NCBI GenBank assembly: GCA_034769895.1
Contig: CM068369.1
Location: 430,987,479-431,051,478 of the forward strand
Length of the DNA stretch: 64,000 bases
Direction of reading: 5' to 3'
DNA from: Magicicada septendecula
Taxonomy: Eukaryota > Arthropoda > Insecta > Hemiptera > Cicadidae
How positions within the stretch are numbered: position 1 is the first letter of the stretch; every line of letters starts with the position of its first letter. Shown here in pieces: positions 54,001 through 63,189 of the stretch. The position numbers were made by a program, and so were the translations under genes. Below the pieces are notes generated by a model that was given only the letters and a program-made list of their open reading frames with translations, made no database searches and was not told the origin of the DNA.

Positions 54001-54801
54001 TTCCTGTACTACTCCTTTAATATATTAATCCAACTCAATATTCCTAGTTCGTTCTTTGTCGTATCACCTATTCCTTTCCTTTTTACCTTGATGTTTTATA
54101 ATTAATCTTTGATATAATTCCCTATCAATTCCCTAACTTACATAGAGGGTTGGGATTCAGAGTGGCTCGCTATGGCATACATTCTCTGTCCCTTCCTGTC
54201 TATAACTACTGAAATCAGAGGCAACACATCCCTGTTCAGAAAATAATAATTGCACCTTTGCAACAAATAATAATAATAATAATAATAATAAAAAATACAA
54301 TATTCAAAGGTCATAGGCTCCTACACATAAATTCCCTTTCTTAAACTCTTCTGATTATTTCACAATTATATTAATATATCGTTCTCCGCAGGTTAAAATT
54401 ATCGTTTAAAATCATTCAATGTTAATAGCTATATTCATATTCATCATTATCTCCTTATGTAACACACTGTTTTCCCTTTTTTTTTATTTTTCATTTATCA
54501 TTTCCATTTAGTATCAAATATATGACAGTATTTCTCCTTCTTTTCTCCTTTACTAAGTGTCCTTCTCGTATTATTTATTAATAATGATCTCTCTCCTTCT
54601 ATAAGTACGGGTAAGCTGGTAAATATACGTTGACATGGCTATTGGAAATAAATCTATATTTTATATATCTTTATGCCTTTGGTGTAAGGTGTCCTTCTCG
54701 TAATATTTATTTATTAATAATCATAATACAATAATATTTATATTTATTTAAAAATCTCTACCTCCTTTCTAATTATGGCTAAGTTAAAAAATTCACGTTA
54801 A
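51003..54801 (-). repeat. 5' LTR of element C (about 3.8 kb)
   Basis: The partner of 29649-33472. Shared sequence is certain to about 54788; the outer end is placed at about 54801 (GTTAACA) by a possible terminal TG on the minus strand and is uncertain. AT-rich, without conserved coding potential. Transcription of the element would start in this repeat. Confidence 0.8.
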
Positions 54802-54820
54802 CATGTTTAGTCAAGGTACC

Positions 54821-54861
54821 TGGATGGATGGATGGATGGATGGATGCACGGGCGTCTTGCG
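54821..54861. repeat. (TGGA)n plus inverted copy of element A terminus
   Basis: TGGA repeats followed by GCACGGGCGTCTTGCG, the exact reverse complement of the last 16 bp and tail of element A. The next bases (TAG) do not match A's 3' UTR. Either a minute reversed A insertion or the 5' boundary of copy A1. Confidence 0.7.
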
Positions 54862-54864
54862 TAG
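54851..54864. repeat. 14-bp target duplication (left) of B
   Basis: GGCGTCTTGCGTAG, repeated at 57826-57839. Confidence 0.9.
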
Positions 54865-54865
54865 G

Positions 54866-54952
54866 TCCATCCGCTCCCGCTTAGAGACTGCTGACATAAC
54901 TGAGAGATTCATGCTCTTGGTGGAAGCCGCCACTTGTGTAGGTCTTCTATGA
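54866..54952 (+). pseudogene. gag: Element B ORF1 C-terminal remnant
   Basis: Open frame SIRSRLETADITERF...CVGLL ending at TGA 54950-54952. The ORF2 ATG (54949) overlaps this stop as ATGA, the usual Jockey arrangement for coupled translation. The rest of ORF1 was lost by 5' truncation. Confidence 0.65.
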
Positions 54953-56076
54953 GTCGGGTCCTCAAACGAGATCTCTCGATTCTTTCCTGGAACGCCAACG
55001 GGTTGTCCAACAAGATCCAGGAACTCCAAGAATTACTGGCCCGACTCAAACCCGATGTAGTGCTTCTCAATGAGACCCACTTGACTCCTGCGAGTCGGTT
55101 ACGACTGGCCAACTATGTGTGCTATCGAAACGACAGACCGGGCACTGCTGGTGGCGGTACTGCCGTCGCGGTGAGGCTCACTCTCGAGCATCACCGAGTC
55201 GTCTTGCCTGCAATGACTCACCTCGAAGGCACCGCTGTGGAGTTGTTAAACACTCTAGGCGGTGTACAGATGGTAGCGGCGTATAAACCGCCGCAAAAAG
55301 AGCTCCTTCACCCCGATCTAGCTGTCGCGTTCGATGCACACAGGAGGGTCATCATGGCCGGCGATCTGAACTGTAAACATCGCGATTGGAACAGTCGCTT
55401 GACTGCCCCAAACGGGAAACGTTTACGCAGGTTTGCCGATTCTCGCAGGATACAAGTGATTGGGCCTACCCAACCTACGTTCTACCCCTCACAACGCAAC
55501 GCGGCTCCCGATGTCTTGGACATAGCGGTGATTCAAGGAATTGACTGTCCGGTCCATGTGTCCGCGCTAACGGAACTATCGTCCGATCATCTCCCCATCC
55601 TGATACACGTCGCTACCCAGCACGTCGTACGCAGAGATGTCAGGAAGGTGGTAGAATGGGATCGCTATGGCCCGGCGTTAAGTCGCCGATTGCCAGACGC
55701 GGGACCACTCGAAACCTTCCGCCAAGTCGACGAGGCAGTGGCCGCGTTTGACGAGGCAGTCGTATCTGCGATCGACGCGTCTTCCAGAATGAAGCCTGGC
55801 GTCACGCCCCACTGGCAGCGCCTCGAATTCCTAACCTCAAAATCCTCTCCTGGATCCCAGAGGAGACGAGTGCTCTCGCTTGCGAGAGAAATCGCCTCCG
55901 GAGACGCTGGCAGCGGACCCGTGATCCGGCCGACAAGGCAGCGTACAACCGGGCGACCGGCATTTTACGTCGTGAAATGCAGGCCTACCGGAGACGCTGT
56001 TGGGAACTCGCCGTGGCCCAGGCAGGGGACGGATCGGACGAAAGTAGCCCTTACCGGATACCTTCGGCGTTGGTAG
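54949..56076 (+). CDS. Element B ORF2: endonuclease part
   Basis: The ATG at 54949 (overlapping the ORF1 stop) is preferred over the TTG at 54934. Endonuclease motifs: SWNANGLSNK, LLNETHLTP, GGGTAVAV, MAGDLNCKHRDWN, DVLDIAV and LSSDHLPI (to about residue 225). It would nick the target for target-primed reverse transcription. At 55821 a 32-bp insertion shifts the frame; residues after HWQR are out of frame until the stop at 56076. The true continuation is in the frame starting at 55853. Confidence 0.88.
   Translation: MSRVLKRDLSILSWNANGLSNKIQELQELLARLKPDVVLLNETHLTPASRLRLANYVCYRNDRPGTAGGGTAVAVRLTLEHHRVVLPAMTHLEGTAVELLNTLGGVQMVAAYKPPQKELLHPDLAVAFDAHRRVIMAGDLNCKHRDWNSRLTAPNGKRLRRFADSRRIQVIGPTQPTFYPSQRNAAPDVLDIAVIQGIDCPVHVSALTELSSDHLPILIHVATQHVVRRDVRKVVEWDRYGPALSRRLPDAGPLETFRQVDEAVAAFDEAVVSAIDASSRMKPGVTPHWQRLEFLTSKSSPGSQRRRVLSLAREIASGDAGSGPVIRPTRQRTTGRPAFYVVKCRPTGDAVGNSPWPRQGTDRTKVALTGYLRRW
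55821..55852. other. 32-bp insertion disrupting B ORF2
   Basis: Absent from the reversed B copy at the matching site. Its last 28 bp are identical to 57881-57908 in the leader of element A1, about 2 kb away. Confidence 0.85.
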
Positions 56077-57665
56077 GGAAGAGGCGCCGGCCTCGCATCC
56101 CGGCCATTGCTGGACCTTTCGGTCAAATCCTGGCTCGCCCGGAGGCGAAGGCTGAGTACTTGGGCGCGTGTTTTGAGCGACAGTTCGCACCTAACCCGCC
56201 CATGGACTGGGACTTCGACGAAGAAGTCGAGAACGAAGTGGAAGACTTTCTGTCTCTTCCGATCACTACGGAGCCCGAACCCATTACTAGGGAAGAGGTC
56301 ACAGATCGGCTCGTTGAACTCGTGCCAAGAAAAGCTCCTGGCCCGGACGGCGTCTCGAACGCCGCTCTTACTCGACTCCCGGAGCGAGGAGTACTTTTCT
56401 TGGTCGCGCTGTTCAACGCGTGTCTTAGACTGGCCTATTTTCCCCAGAAATGGCGTAAGGCGACGGTTATAGTGATCCCGAAGCAGGGAAAGGACGCTTC
56501 CCGTCCCGGCAACCTCCGGCCAATTAGTCTACTGTCAGCCACGTCAAAGGTCCTCGAACGTCTCGTACAACGGAGAGTACTAGATCATCTACGAAATTTC
56601 GATGTACTGGTCCCCGAACAGTTCGGCTTCCGTGTGGGGCATTCCACCACTCATCAACTGATGAGACTGGTGGAATACATCACGGACGCCGGGTGTCGGA
56701 AAGAGCAGACTGTCGCCTGTTTCCTAGATGTGGAAAAGGCCTTTGATAGTGTCTGGCACGACGGGCTCTTGTTCAAGCTCCGGGAAATCCAGCTCCCAGA
56801 TTGCTACCTTCGCTTGATTGCTAGCTTTCTGACGGAGAGGACTTTCTGCGTGCGAATAGACGACCACGTCTCTTCCGAGAGACGTATCACAGCCGGGGTA
56901 CCTCAAGGTAGCGTGCTAGGGCCTCTCCTGTTCTCCGTGTATGTCAACGACGCACCCAGAGAGCCTGGAGTCCAGATGGCTTTGTTTGCCGACGACACGG
57001 CGGTCTATACCGCCGATCGGAACGCAGACTTTGCTATCCCACGACTTCAGCGCGCACTCGATGCGTATTCGACGTGGACGGAAAGCTGGAAAGTTGCCGT
57101 CAACGAAACCAAGAGCTCCGCGGTGCTATTCACAAAGCGCCGGAAAGAACCACGAGGCCGAGTGAGACTCGGTAGAACGTACCTGCCCTGGTCGAGGGAA
57201 GTTAAGTACCTCGGTGTCCACCTTGATCGTCGGCTCACCTGGCGTACCCACGCTGAGACGATGCGAAGGAAAGCGTCCGCTCGTCTCGCGCAACTGTTTC
57301 CGATACTTGCCAACAAGGCTATGACCCGCAAGCTGGGTAAGTTGATTGTCAACGCGTATCTGTTGCCGATCATTACCTACGCTCTTCCCGTCTGGGGTTA
57401 CCTCGCAACCGTTCATAAAAGAAGGTTGCAAAGCGTTCTCGATAGAGGGCTTCGGCTAGCGGCCAAAGTCCCCTATCGGTTTTCTTCTCGTCTCCTGAGA
57501 AGAGGACTCGGTGTCCGCTCCTTGGATGACACCGCAAGGCGACTTGCACGTAAATTTTACGTCCGAGCTGCGAGGACCCAGACAAACCCTCTCATAGCTG
57601 GCCTTGGCAAGTACCGAATACGTCCAGGTGAATCTTGGAAACGGCCTCGACAAATACTGTACTAG
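55853..57665 (+). CDS. Element B ORF2: reverse transcriptase part
   Basis: Continues ORF2 after the 32-bp insertion (first internal Met at 55977). RT: VPRKAPGPDGVSN, VIPKQGKDASRP, LRPISLLSATSK, FLDVEKAFDSVWHDG, AGVPQGSVLGPLL and LFADDTAVY (near 56986), then a C-terminal domain ending SWKRPRQILY. The stop TAG (57663-57665) lies in a palindrome. Apart from the insertion this RT is intact, unlike the reversed copies, which carry a 4-bp insertion near the end. Confidence 0.9.
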
Positions 57666-57677
57666 TCGACCTAGTAC
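57659..57677 (+). other. Hairpin over B ORF2 stop
   Basis: GTACTAG/CTAGTAC stem with a 5-nt loop. A second hairpin GTCGT/ACGAC follows at about 57682-57695. Confidence 0.55.
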
Positions 57678-57783
57678 GAGCATGTCGTTGTAACGACCAA
57701 TAAAAATTAAATAATCAATATTCCGTCTGGACAGGACCACTAGGCAAGGGCCCCTCATAGGAGGCTCGGTACTAGGATACCAT

Positions 57784-57812
57784 TGGGTCGTCTCACGACG
57801 CGCAACCCAACA
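57784..57812 (+). other. Conserved 3'-terminal hairpin of B
   Basis: TGGGT/ACCCA outer pairs around GTCGT-CTC-ACGAC inner pairs, 15-20 bp from the element 3' end; kept in the reversed copies at about 42257 and 63211. A candidate signal for the element's own RT. Confidence 0.5.
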
Positions 57813-57825
57813 GCTCTGACCACTT

Positions 57826-57839
57826 GGCGTCTTGCGTAG
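57826..57839. repeat. 14-bp target duplication (right) of B
   Basis: GGCGTCTTGCGTAG, same as 54851-54864. Confidence 0.9.
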
Positions 57840-58128
57840 TCAGAGAACATTCTACTTCCTGCGATTGAAACAACAAGAACAGAATTCCTAACCTCAAAAT
57901 CCTCTCCTGTGACCTAGCCATTTGGCTAAAAATCGGATTAGTTCGAGTGGGCCAGAATTTCGGCCAGTTCGCGAGAAGTCTCGTGTGCGGGCTATTGCTC
58001 CTACTTTGTGCGCGGTGTTCTGTGCCGGAGTGTGGTGAGTGCCAGTGACAAAGTGCTAGTGCGGTTCGGAACGGGAGTTTGCTCTCTCCCCCGCCCAAGA
58101 GCGTACCCGACACCCGTTGGCGACGGCG
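57840..58128 (+). promoter_or_regulatory. Element A1 5' leader (probable internal promoter)
   Basis: About 290 bp between the B target duplication and the A ORF1 ATG. Jockey elements carry their RNA polymerase II promoter inside the 5' UTR, so this region should hold it. No TATA box is obvious. The exact 5' end of A is unclear because B inserted next to it. Confidence 0.5.
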
Positions 58129-60243
58129 ATGTCGGGACGAGACCAAGGGGAGCCCCTGTCCGCGGAGAGTTGTGGTCCTAATAAGGGCCATAATAAATCC
58201 GAGGGCAGGGTAGCCCCCTTGCTGAAGCCATCTGTGCTGCGAAGCGTAATGCTAAGCTCCACAGATGGCCCAATGGTAAGAATCCCTGCAGTCCGCGGCG
58301 ATAGTCCCATCCAAGACCCAGCATCTAATGAAGTTTCGCGGGTTCAGCCTTCTGCTGGTCCCGCTCCAAATTCTGAACCTGTCCGCGGCGAAGGTCCCTC
58401 TAAGGCCCGCCGAGCATCTGGTGATTCTTCGCGGGACCAACCTTCAGTTGGTCCTGCTAAGGACCACAAACCAACTCCAGCTTTGCAGGCCCGGCGTAAT
58501 TCCGATCCTGCAGAGTGCCATAAAGCATCAGACCATCCCGCGGGGGATCAGCCTTGTGCTGGTCCTTCTAAGGGTCGCCAATCCTCTGTTCCTTCGCAGG
58601 CCCAGCCTTCTGCTGTTTCTGCTAAGGAGCATGAAACATCTGTCCCTCCCGTGAGGGACCAGCCTTATGTTGGTCCTTCCCAGGACCCACTATCCATTGC
58701 CTATGCCGCAGCCCTCGGCGCTACGTTGTCGTCGGACTCCGAGATGGAGACGGAGGACGGCTTCCAGCCCGTGCGTAGCCGGAAACGGCGAGGTAGCGGT
58801 GGAAGCAGGCCGACTTCCCCAAAACGGACTGTCCCGGCGAAGCGAGGCGTGGCCGCAGAGTCGGCAGGTCGCAAGTCACCTTCCCCTGGTAACATAGTAC
58901 CGGAACCAGAAACCCCACCTAAGCAACCCCAGATTCCGCCGATTGTCGTGCCTCAGTGCACCGATTGGCATACCCTCCTACGGGAGCTGAATTTAGTAGT
59001 GCCGTCTGGGCGAGTTGAGGCCAAAAGCCAAGGCTCGTCCATTCGACTGTTTCCGAAGTCGATCCAGGACTTTCGGGCTTGCCAGAAATTCCTGGCCGAC
59101 TCCGGTCGCGCTTTTCACACCTTCCCCCTCCCTGAGGAGAGGGAACTCAAGATTGTGGTGTCCGGGATTCCCCACGACACACCGATCTTGTGGATCTGGG
59201 AGGATCTGGCGGAGAAGGGTTTCTTCCCTACCTCCGTTGTCCCTCTCCTATCCGGTGATCGGAAAAGGAAAAGTAATTCCTTTTACATCAGGATCCAGAA
59301 GGTTGGTTCCTTTGCAGAAGTCTATAACCTGGAAACCATTCTGTGCCTCCGGGTACAGGTTAGGGAATTTAGTAGTAAGCCTGGGCCTTCCCAGTGCTTT
59401 CAATGCCAGCGATTCGGCCACTCATCGGCCTTTTGTAAGATGCCGCCGCGTTGTGTACGCTGCGGGGAGGCCCACAACGAGAATTGTCCCGTTGTGAAGC
59501 CTCAACCCGCGACGTGCTGCAACTGCGGAGGTAGCCACCCGGCTAACTTTAGGGGTTGTACCCATTTTAAGAAGGCCCTAAAGAAACAGCAGCGGGAGCA
59601 AAACCGTCAGGTTGAACCTCCTCGCCCAGCTCCTAGACCCTCGAAGCGGGCGGCAGTCCAACCACCCGCCTCAGCATCTACGGCTCTTCCTGCGGCTCCT
59701 GCCGCTGGAGGAACCATAACATACGCTGCAGCGGTCGCTACGGCGCCCACTGTGGGCCCCAGAACCTCAGCACCTGCCGGAGTGCCTTCTCCTCAAGCGG
59801 CAACGCCCGCAGTACCCCCCTCACAGACCCAGCCGCCTAAGAAACGGCGCGCTAAGCGCAAGAATCGAAAGCCACTTGTGGCAAAACAACTCTACCCGGA
59901 GGCTAACAACGCCCCTCCGGCTGCCCAGCAACTACCCGGCCAGGAGCCTGCTCCTGTTGCCCAGGCCCCTGCGATTTCCATGGAAATCTCGTCAGCCCCC
60001 GAGCAGCCAGCTCCAATTGCCCACCCTCCCCTGGAGGCGGCATCTGCATCTTCCGCGGCCCCAGCGCCGGCTAGTCAGGCCCCTGTGCCCGGTGGTTTAC
60101 CACTGGTCACTGAGGCTCAGCTGATGGCCTGGGTCAGCGGCATTGTTCCGAAAATCCTTTCTGCTCGGGATGTCCCGACAATACTCATGGCGATCCTAAC
60201 ATCGCTGATCGCCCTGATCGTCCCCTCATCTAACCATGGCTAG
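58129..60243 (+). CDS. gag: Element A1 ORF1 (Jockey-type gag)
   Basis: 704 residues from ATG 58129; an in-frame TTG at 58117 is not needed. The N-terminus (to about 200) is Pro/Ser/Asp-rich with DQP-x-x-GP-x-K repeats. Then come basic stretches, a gag core (TDWHTLLRELN ... ILCLRVQVREF), and three Jockey zinc knuckles at about residues 420-480: CFQCQRFGHSSAFC, CVRCGEAHNENC, CCNCGGSHPANFRGC. The tail is Pro/Ala-rich with a basic KKRRAKRKNRK patch, a likely nuclear signal. It would bind element RNA and carry it to chromatin. Its stop overlaps the ORF2 start by 8 nt (ATGGCTAG). No lesion seen. Confidence 0.92.
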   Translation: MSGRDQGEPLSAESCGPNKGHNKSEGRVAPLLKPSVLRSVMLSSTDGPMVRIPAVRGDSPIQDPASNEVSRVQPSAGPAPNSEPVRGEGPSKARRASGDSSRDQPSVGPAKDHKPTPALQARRNSDPAECHKASDHPAGDQPCAGPSKGRQSSVPSQAQPSAVSAKEHETSVPPVRDQPYVGPSQDPLSIAYAAALGATLSSDSEMETEDGFQPVRSRKRRGSGGSRPTSPKRTVPAKRGVAAESAGRKSPSPGNIVPEPETPPKQPQIPPIVVPQCTDWHTLLRELNLVVPSGRVEAKSQGSSIRLFPKSIQDFRACQKFLADSGRAFHTFPLPEERELKIVVSGIPHDTPILWIWEDLAEKGFFPTSVVPLLSGDRKRKSNSFYIRIQKVGSFAEVYNLETILCLRVQVREFSSKPGPSQCFQCQRFGHSSAFCKMPPRCVRCGEAHNENCPVVKPQPATCCNCGGSHPANFRGCTHFKKALKKQQREQNRQVEPPRPAPRPSKRAAVQPPASASTALPAAPAAGGTITYAAAVATAPTVGPRTSAPAGVPSPQAATPAVPPSQTQPPKKRRAKRKNRKPLVAKQLYPEANNAPPAAQQLPGQEPAPVAQAPAISMEISSAPEQPAPIAHPPLEAASASSAAPAPASQAPVPGGLPLVTEAQLMAWVSGIVPKILSARDVPTILMAILTSLIALIVPSSNHG

Positions 60244-62926
60244 ACAGTTCCGGTTCGTCGCGTGGAATGCAGATGGCATTCCGGCGCGTCGGGCCGAACT
60301 GGCAGCTTTCCTTGTCGAGTACGACGCAGATGTCGTACTCCTCTCTGAAACCCATCTTGCCCCTAACCGGCGATTTTCCCTGCCAGCCTATGCTTGCTAC
60401 AGGAAAGACAGGAATGGTCCCGATCGCCACCGAGCATCTGGCGGAGTGGTGATCTTAGTCCACAGGCGACACTCTCATAGAGAACTCCCTACCCCTGAAA
60501 CTACCCTCATCGAAGCATGTGCTGTGGCGCTGGATGTAGCCGGCCTGGAGGTGCGCTTTGTTTCTGCGTACCTCCCGCCCGGCCATCGAGCTCCACCGCA
60601 CGAGGAGTGGGACGCCCTCCTAGACAGCGATCTCCCAACCATCGTAGCCGGAGACCTTAATGCCAAGCATCCCTCTTGGAACAGCAGAACGTCAAACCCC
60701 TACGGCAATTCTCTCCGTAGGGCTGTCGAAGATCCCAGCGTCCTCATCATCGGCCCGTCCGAACCGACACACTTTCCCACTGCGGGTTATCCGCCGGATG
60801 TCCTTGATATTGTAATTGTCAAGGCCATCCCCTTTCATCTACAAGTCAGCGCGGTGTCGGACCTATCGTCCGATCACGACCCCCTACTTGTAACTGTCTT
60901 GCTGCCGTCGGTCTCACGCCGACTTCCCGATCATCCTGTTAGGAGAGTCAATTGGCGATCCTACCATGATGATCTGGCCAGGCAGTTGCCATCTGTCCCT
61001 CTGGACCCACTCGTCTCTTGTGACGACGTGGATCTCCGGGTACATCAGCTCCAGGACCTTGTCCAGTCTGCAATGGACAAAAACACCTATACTGTTCCGG
61101 TGAGTAATAAACGCTCCGACCTTCCTGCGGAAGTTCTCCAAGCCATCCGATTACGGCGCCAGCTCCGCCGCAGATGGCACCATACCCGTGATCCTGCCGC
61201 TAGACGGCGCTTTCGAGCCCAGTCGGAACACGTCTCGCAGCTTCTGCTTGACGTAAACGTGAATCGATGGGACTCCTATTTGGAGTCCTTGGAAGTCGAC
61301 CACGCCTCCGTATGGAGAGTCGCTGGTAGACTAAAAGGCGAAAAGAGGACTCGCCATCCCTTGAATACCCCGGACGGCACTGTATACTCTGCAGAAGGCA
61401 AGGCGGAGGTCTTCGCCGACTGTATTGAGGAACAGTTCACCGTCCATAGAGGCATCTCTGACCCGGCTCATTTGGCCGTCGTCAGGGACTTCCTATCTGG
61501 ATACTTTTCTGCCCCCATTGATCCTCCTATTTCGGTCGACGAGGATGACCTTGCGTCTGTCCTAAGCCGACTGAAGAAGAGAAAGGCCCCTGGCCCCGAT
61601 CGCATCGGCGCCGCTGCGTTGCAGAATCTCCCGCCTTCGGCAGTTGACGTTCTTCTTGAGCTGTTCAACTCCTGTCTCCGGCTGAGTTACTTCCCTCGCC
61701 TGTGGAAAACTGCTAACGTCATCATGATCCAGAAATCTAAAAAGCCGCCCACGCTACCTGGAAGCTACCGCCCAATATCACTATTGCCAGTAATCTCGAA
61801 GGTATTCGAGCGTCTTCTCCTGGCCCGTATTCGGCCCCTGGTGGATGGTTTCATCCGCGAGGAGCAGTTTGGGTTTAGGCCGAGGCACTCGACTACTCTT
61901 CAGCTAGTACGGGTTGTCACCTATCTAGCCGACGCCGCCAACAATCATAAGGCAACAGGCGCTGTCCTGTTGGATGTGAGCAAAGCCTTCGATAAAGTCT
62001 GGCACGAAGGCCTGCTCTACAAACTGGCGCCCTCGCCAATCCCGACATCTATCGTCCACTTGCTCCGATCCTATCTGACGGATCGCACCTTCAGGATCAG
62101 CGTAGATGGGGCGTTCTCTCGGGTTCGCCCTGTCTCCGCCGGCGTCCCACAAGGATCTGTCCTCGGCCCCGTTCTGTATGTACTGTACACGAACGATCTG
62201 CCTGTTTATCCCGGGGTCACGTTATCTCTATTTGCCGACGACGCGATGTTTCATTTTAGCTCGCTTTCGCCTTGGCGGACGAGCGTAATGTTACAACGCC
62301 AGTTGGCTATGCTTCCGGACTGGCTAAGGAAATGGCGGGTAGCGATCAATACGGAGAAATCCGAGGCGATCTGCTTTACGCATAAGTCCATTTCCCGATG
62401 CCAATCCCTCTCCTCAGAGGGGAGACCCATCAACTGGACCGAGACGGTGAAGTACCTCGGTGTTCGGCTTGATCGGCACTTAAACTTCAACGCCCACGTG
62501 ACCTCAACCCTCAACTTGGCTCGTGGCGTCAGAGCCAATCTATCACCTATGCTTTCGCGGAACAGCTGCCTGGCTGTCCGTACCAAACTCACATTGTATC
62601 TACTGTTCCTCCGAACAGTACTCACTTATGCGGCACCCGCCTGGTGGCCTCTCCTGTCGGCCACCAACAGGCATAGGCTGACTACATTTCAGAACTGGAC
62701 CCTACGCTCCCTCACGGGGTCCCCGTGGTATGTGCGAAATACCGCCATACATCGGGGTCTCCGTGTTCCCACCTTAGAGGTCTTCGTCTGGTCCCTGGCA
62801 ACGAATTTGTTCGCCAAGGCAGGCGAGTCCTCTTACCCGCACCTCCGAAGGCTTAACAGCATGGACAATGCACCGCCCCCTCGCCGCGTCAGGCGCCCTA
62901 GGGCGCTGCTAGACGACCCCCCCTAA
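60236..62926 (+). CDS. Element A1 ORF2: endonuclease-reverse transcriptase
   Basis: 896 residues, uninterrupted. The start ATG 60236 overlaps the ORF1 stop, suggesting termination-reinitiation. AP-like endonuclease, residues 1-220: FVAWNADGI, LSETHLAP, AGDLNAKHPSW and LSSDHDPLL hold the expected catalytic Asn, Glu, Asp and His. RT, about 430-700: KKRKAPGPDR, YRPISLLPVISK, LLDVSKAFDKVWHEG, AGVPQGSVLGPV and FADDAMFHF (about residue 665; FADD as in the Jockey clade). A C-terminal region with WRVAINTEKSEAI and KYLGVRLDRHL follows. The enzyme nicks genomic DNA and copies the RNA in place. No RNase H domain is seen, as usual for Jockey. Confidence 0.93.
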   Translation: MARQFRFVAWNADGIPARRAELAAFLVEYDADVVLLSETHLAPNRRFSLPAYACYRKDRNGPDRHRASGGVVILVHRRHSHRELPTPETTLIEACAVALDVAGLEVRFVSAYLPPGHRAPPHEEWDALLDSDLPTIVAGDLNAKHPSWNSRTSNPYGNSLRRAVEDPSVLIIGPSEPTHFPTAGYPPDVLDIVIVKAIPFHLQVSAVSDLSSDHDPLLVTVLLPSVSRRLPDHPVRRVNWRSYHDDLARQLPSVPLDPLVSCDDVDLRVHQLQDLVQSAMDKNTYTVPVSNKRSDLPAEVLQAIRLRRQLRRRWHHTRDPAARRRFRAQSEHVSQLLLDVNVNRWDSYLESLEVDHASVWRVAGRLKGEKRTRHPLNTPDGTVYSAEGKAEVFADCIEEQFTVHRGISDPAHLAVVRDFLSGYFSAPIDPPISVDEDDLASVLSRLKKRKAPGPDRIGAAALQNLPPSAVDVLLELFNSCLRLSYFPRLWKTANVIMIQKSKKPPTLPGSYRPISLLPVISKVFERLLLARIRPLVDGFIREEQFGFRPRHSTTLQLVRVVTYLADAANNHKATGAVLLDVSKAFDKVWHEGLLYKLAPSPIPTSIVHLLRSYLTDRTFRISVDGAFSRVRPVSAGVPQGSVLGPVLYVLYTNDLPVYPGVTLSLFADDAMFHFSSLSPWRTSVMLQRQLAMLPDWLRKWRVAINTEKSEAICFTHKSISRCQSLSSEGRPINWTETVKYLGVRLDRHLNFNAHVTSTLNLARGVRANLSPMLSRNSCLAVRTKLTLYLLFLRTVLTYAAPAWWPLLSATNRHRLTTFQNWTLRSLTGSPWYVRNTAIHRGLRVPTLEVFVWSLATNLFAKAGESSYPHLRRLNSMDNAPPPRRVRRPRALLDDPP

Positions 62927-63189
62927 GTTCATCACATGAACCCCCCAGAATCGAATCCCCCAACCTTCTGGAAATCTGCACCGATCACCATCAAATCACT
63001 ACCTGCGCCTGCCGAAACTGTAGTAAATCATGCTGCGGCAGATTGAATGGATAGATTATTGCCAGCATCGGCTTTGCCGATTTGGCAGGGCCTTGATCCG
63101 GGACATGGGCTCTCGCGAGGTTGTGCAAATGCCTTCCTTGCGAAAGCCGACTGCCCCGGTGATAAGTTCCGTCGACTCGGCCGCTGCCT
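62927..63189 (+). other. A1 3' UTR, proximal part
   Basis: Identical in layout to 41959-42235 and ends with the 14-bp word CTCGGCCGCTGCCT (63176-63189), the left target duplication of the reversed B insertion. Confidence 0.85.

Larger units (their letters stand above)
29649..54801 (-). mobile_element. Ty3/Gypsy-like LTR element C with nested insertions
   Basis: Read on the minus strand: 5' LTR (54801-51003), primer site, gag, protease-RT-RNase H, integrase, then 3' LTR (33472-29649). The direct repeats are about 3.8 kb and differ by roughly two dozen small changes by eye (about 0.6%) plus an AAT-run length difference, so insertion was fairly recent. Native size would be near 14 kb; the span is 25 kb because of Jockey insertions at 33473-44900. 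The end of integrase and anything between it and the 3' LTR is missing. Pol has a nonsense codon and frameshifts, and the gag-pol boundary is rearranged. The outer target duplication is not recoverable, as the right LTR edge runs into other repeats. Confidence 0.85.
54865..57825 (+). mobile_element. Jockey-like element B (5'-truncated in ORF1)
   Basis: 2961 bp flanked by a 14-bp duplication. It starts within the last 28 codons of ORF1, holds all of ORF2 (interrupted by a 32-bp insertion), and ends AGCTCTGACCACTT with no poly(A) or tandem tail. The 3' UTR (57666-57825) contains conserved small hairpins. Confidence 0.9.
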
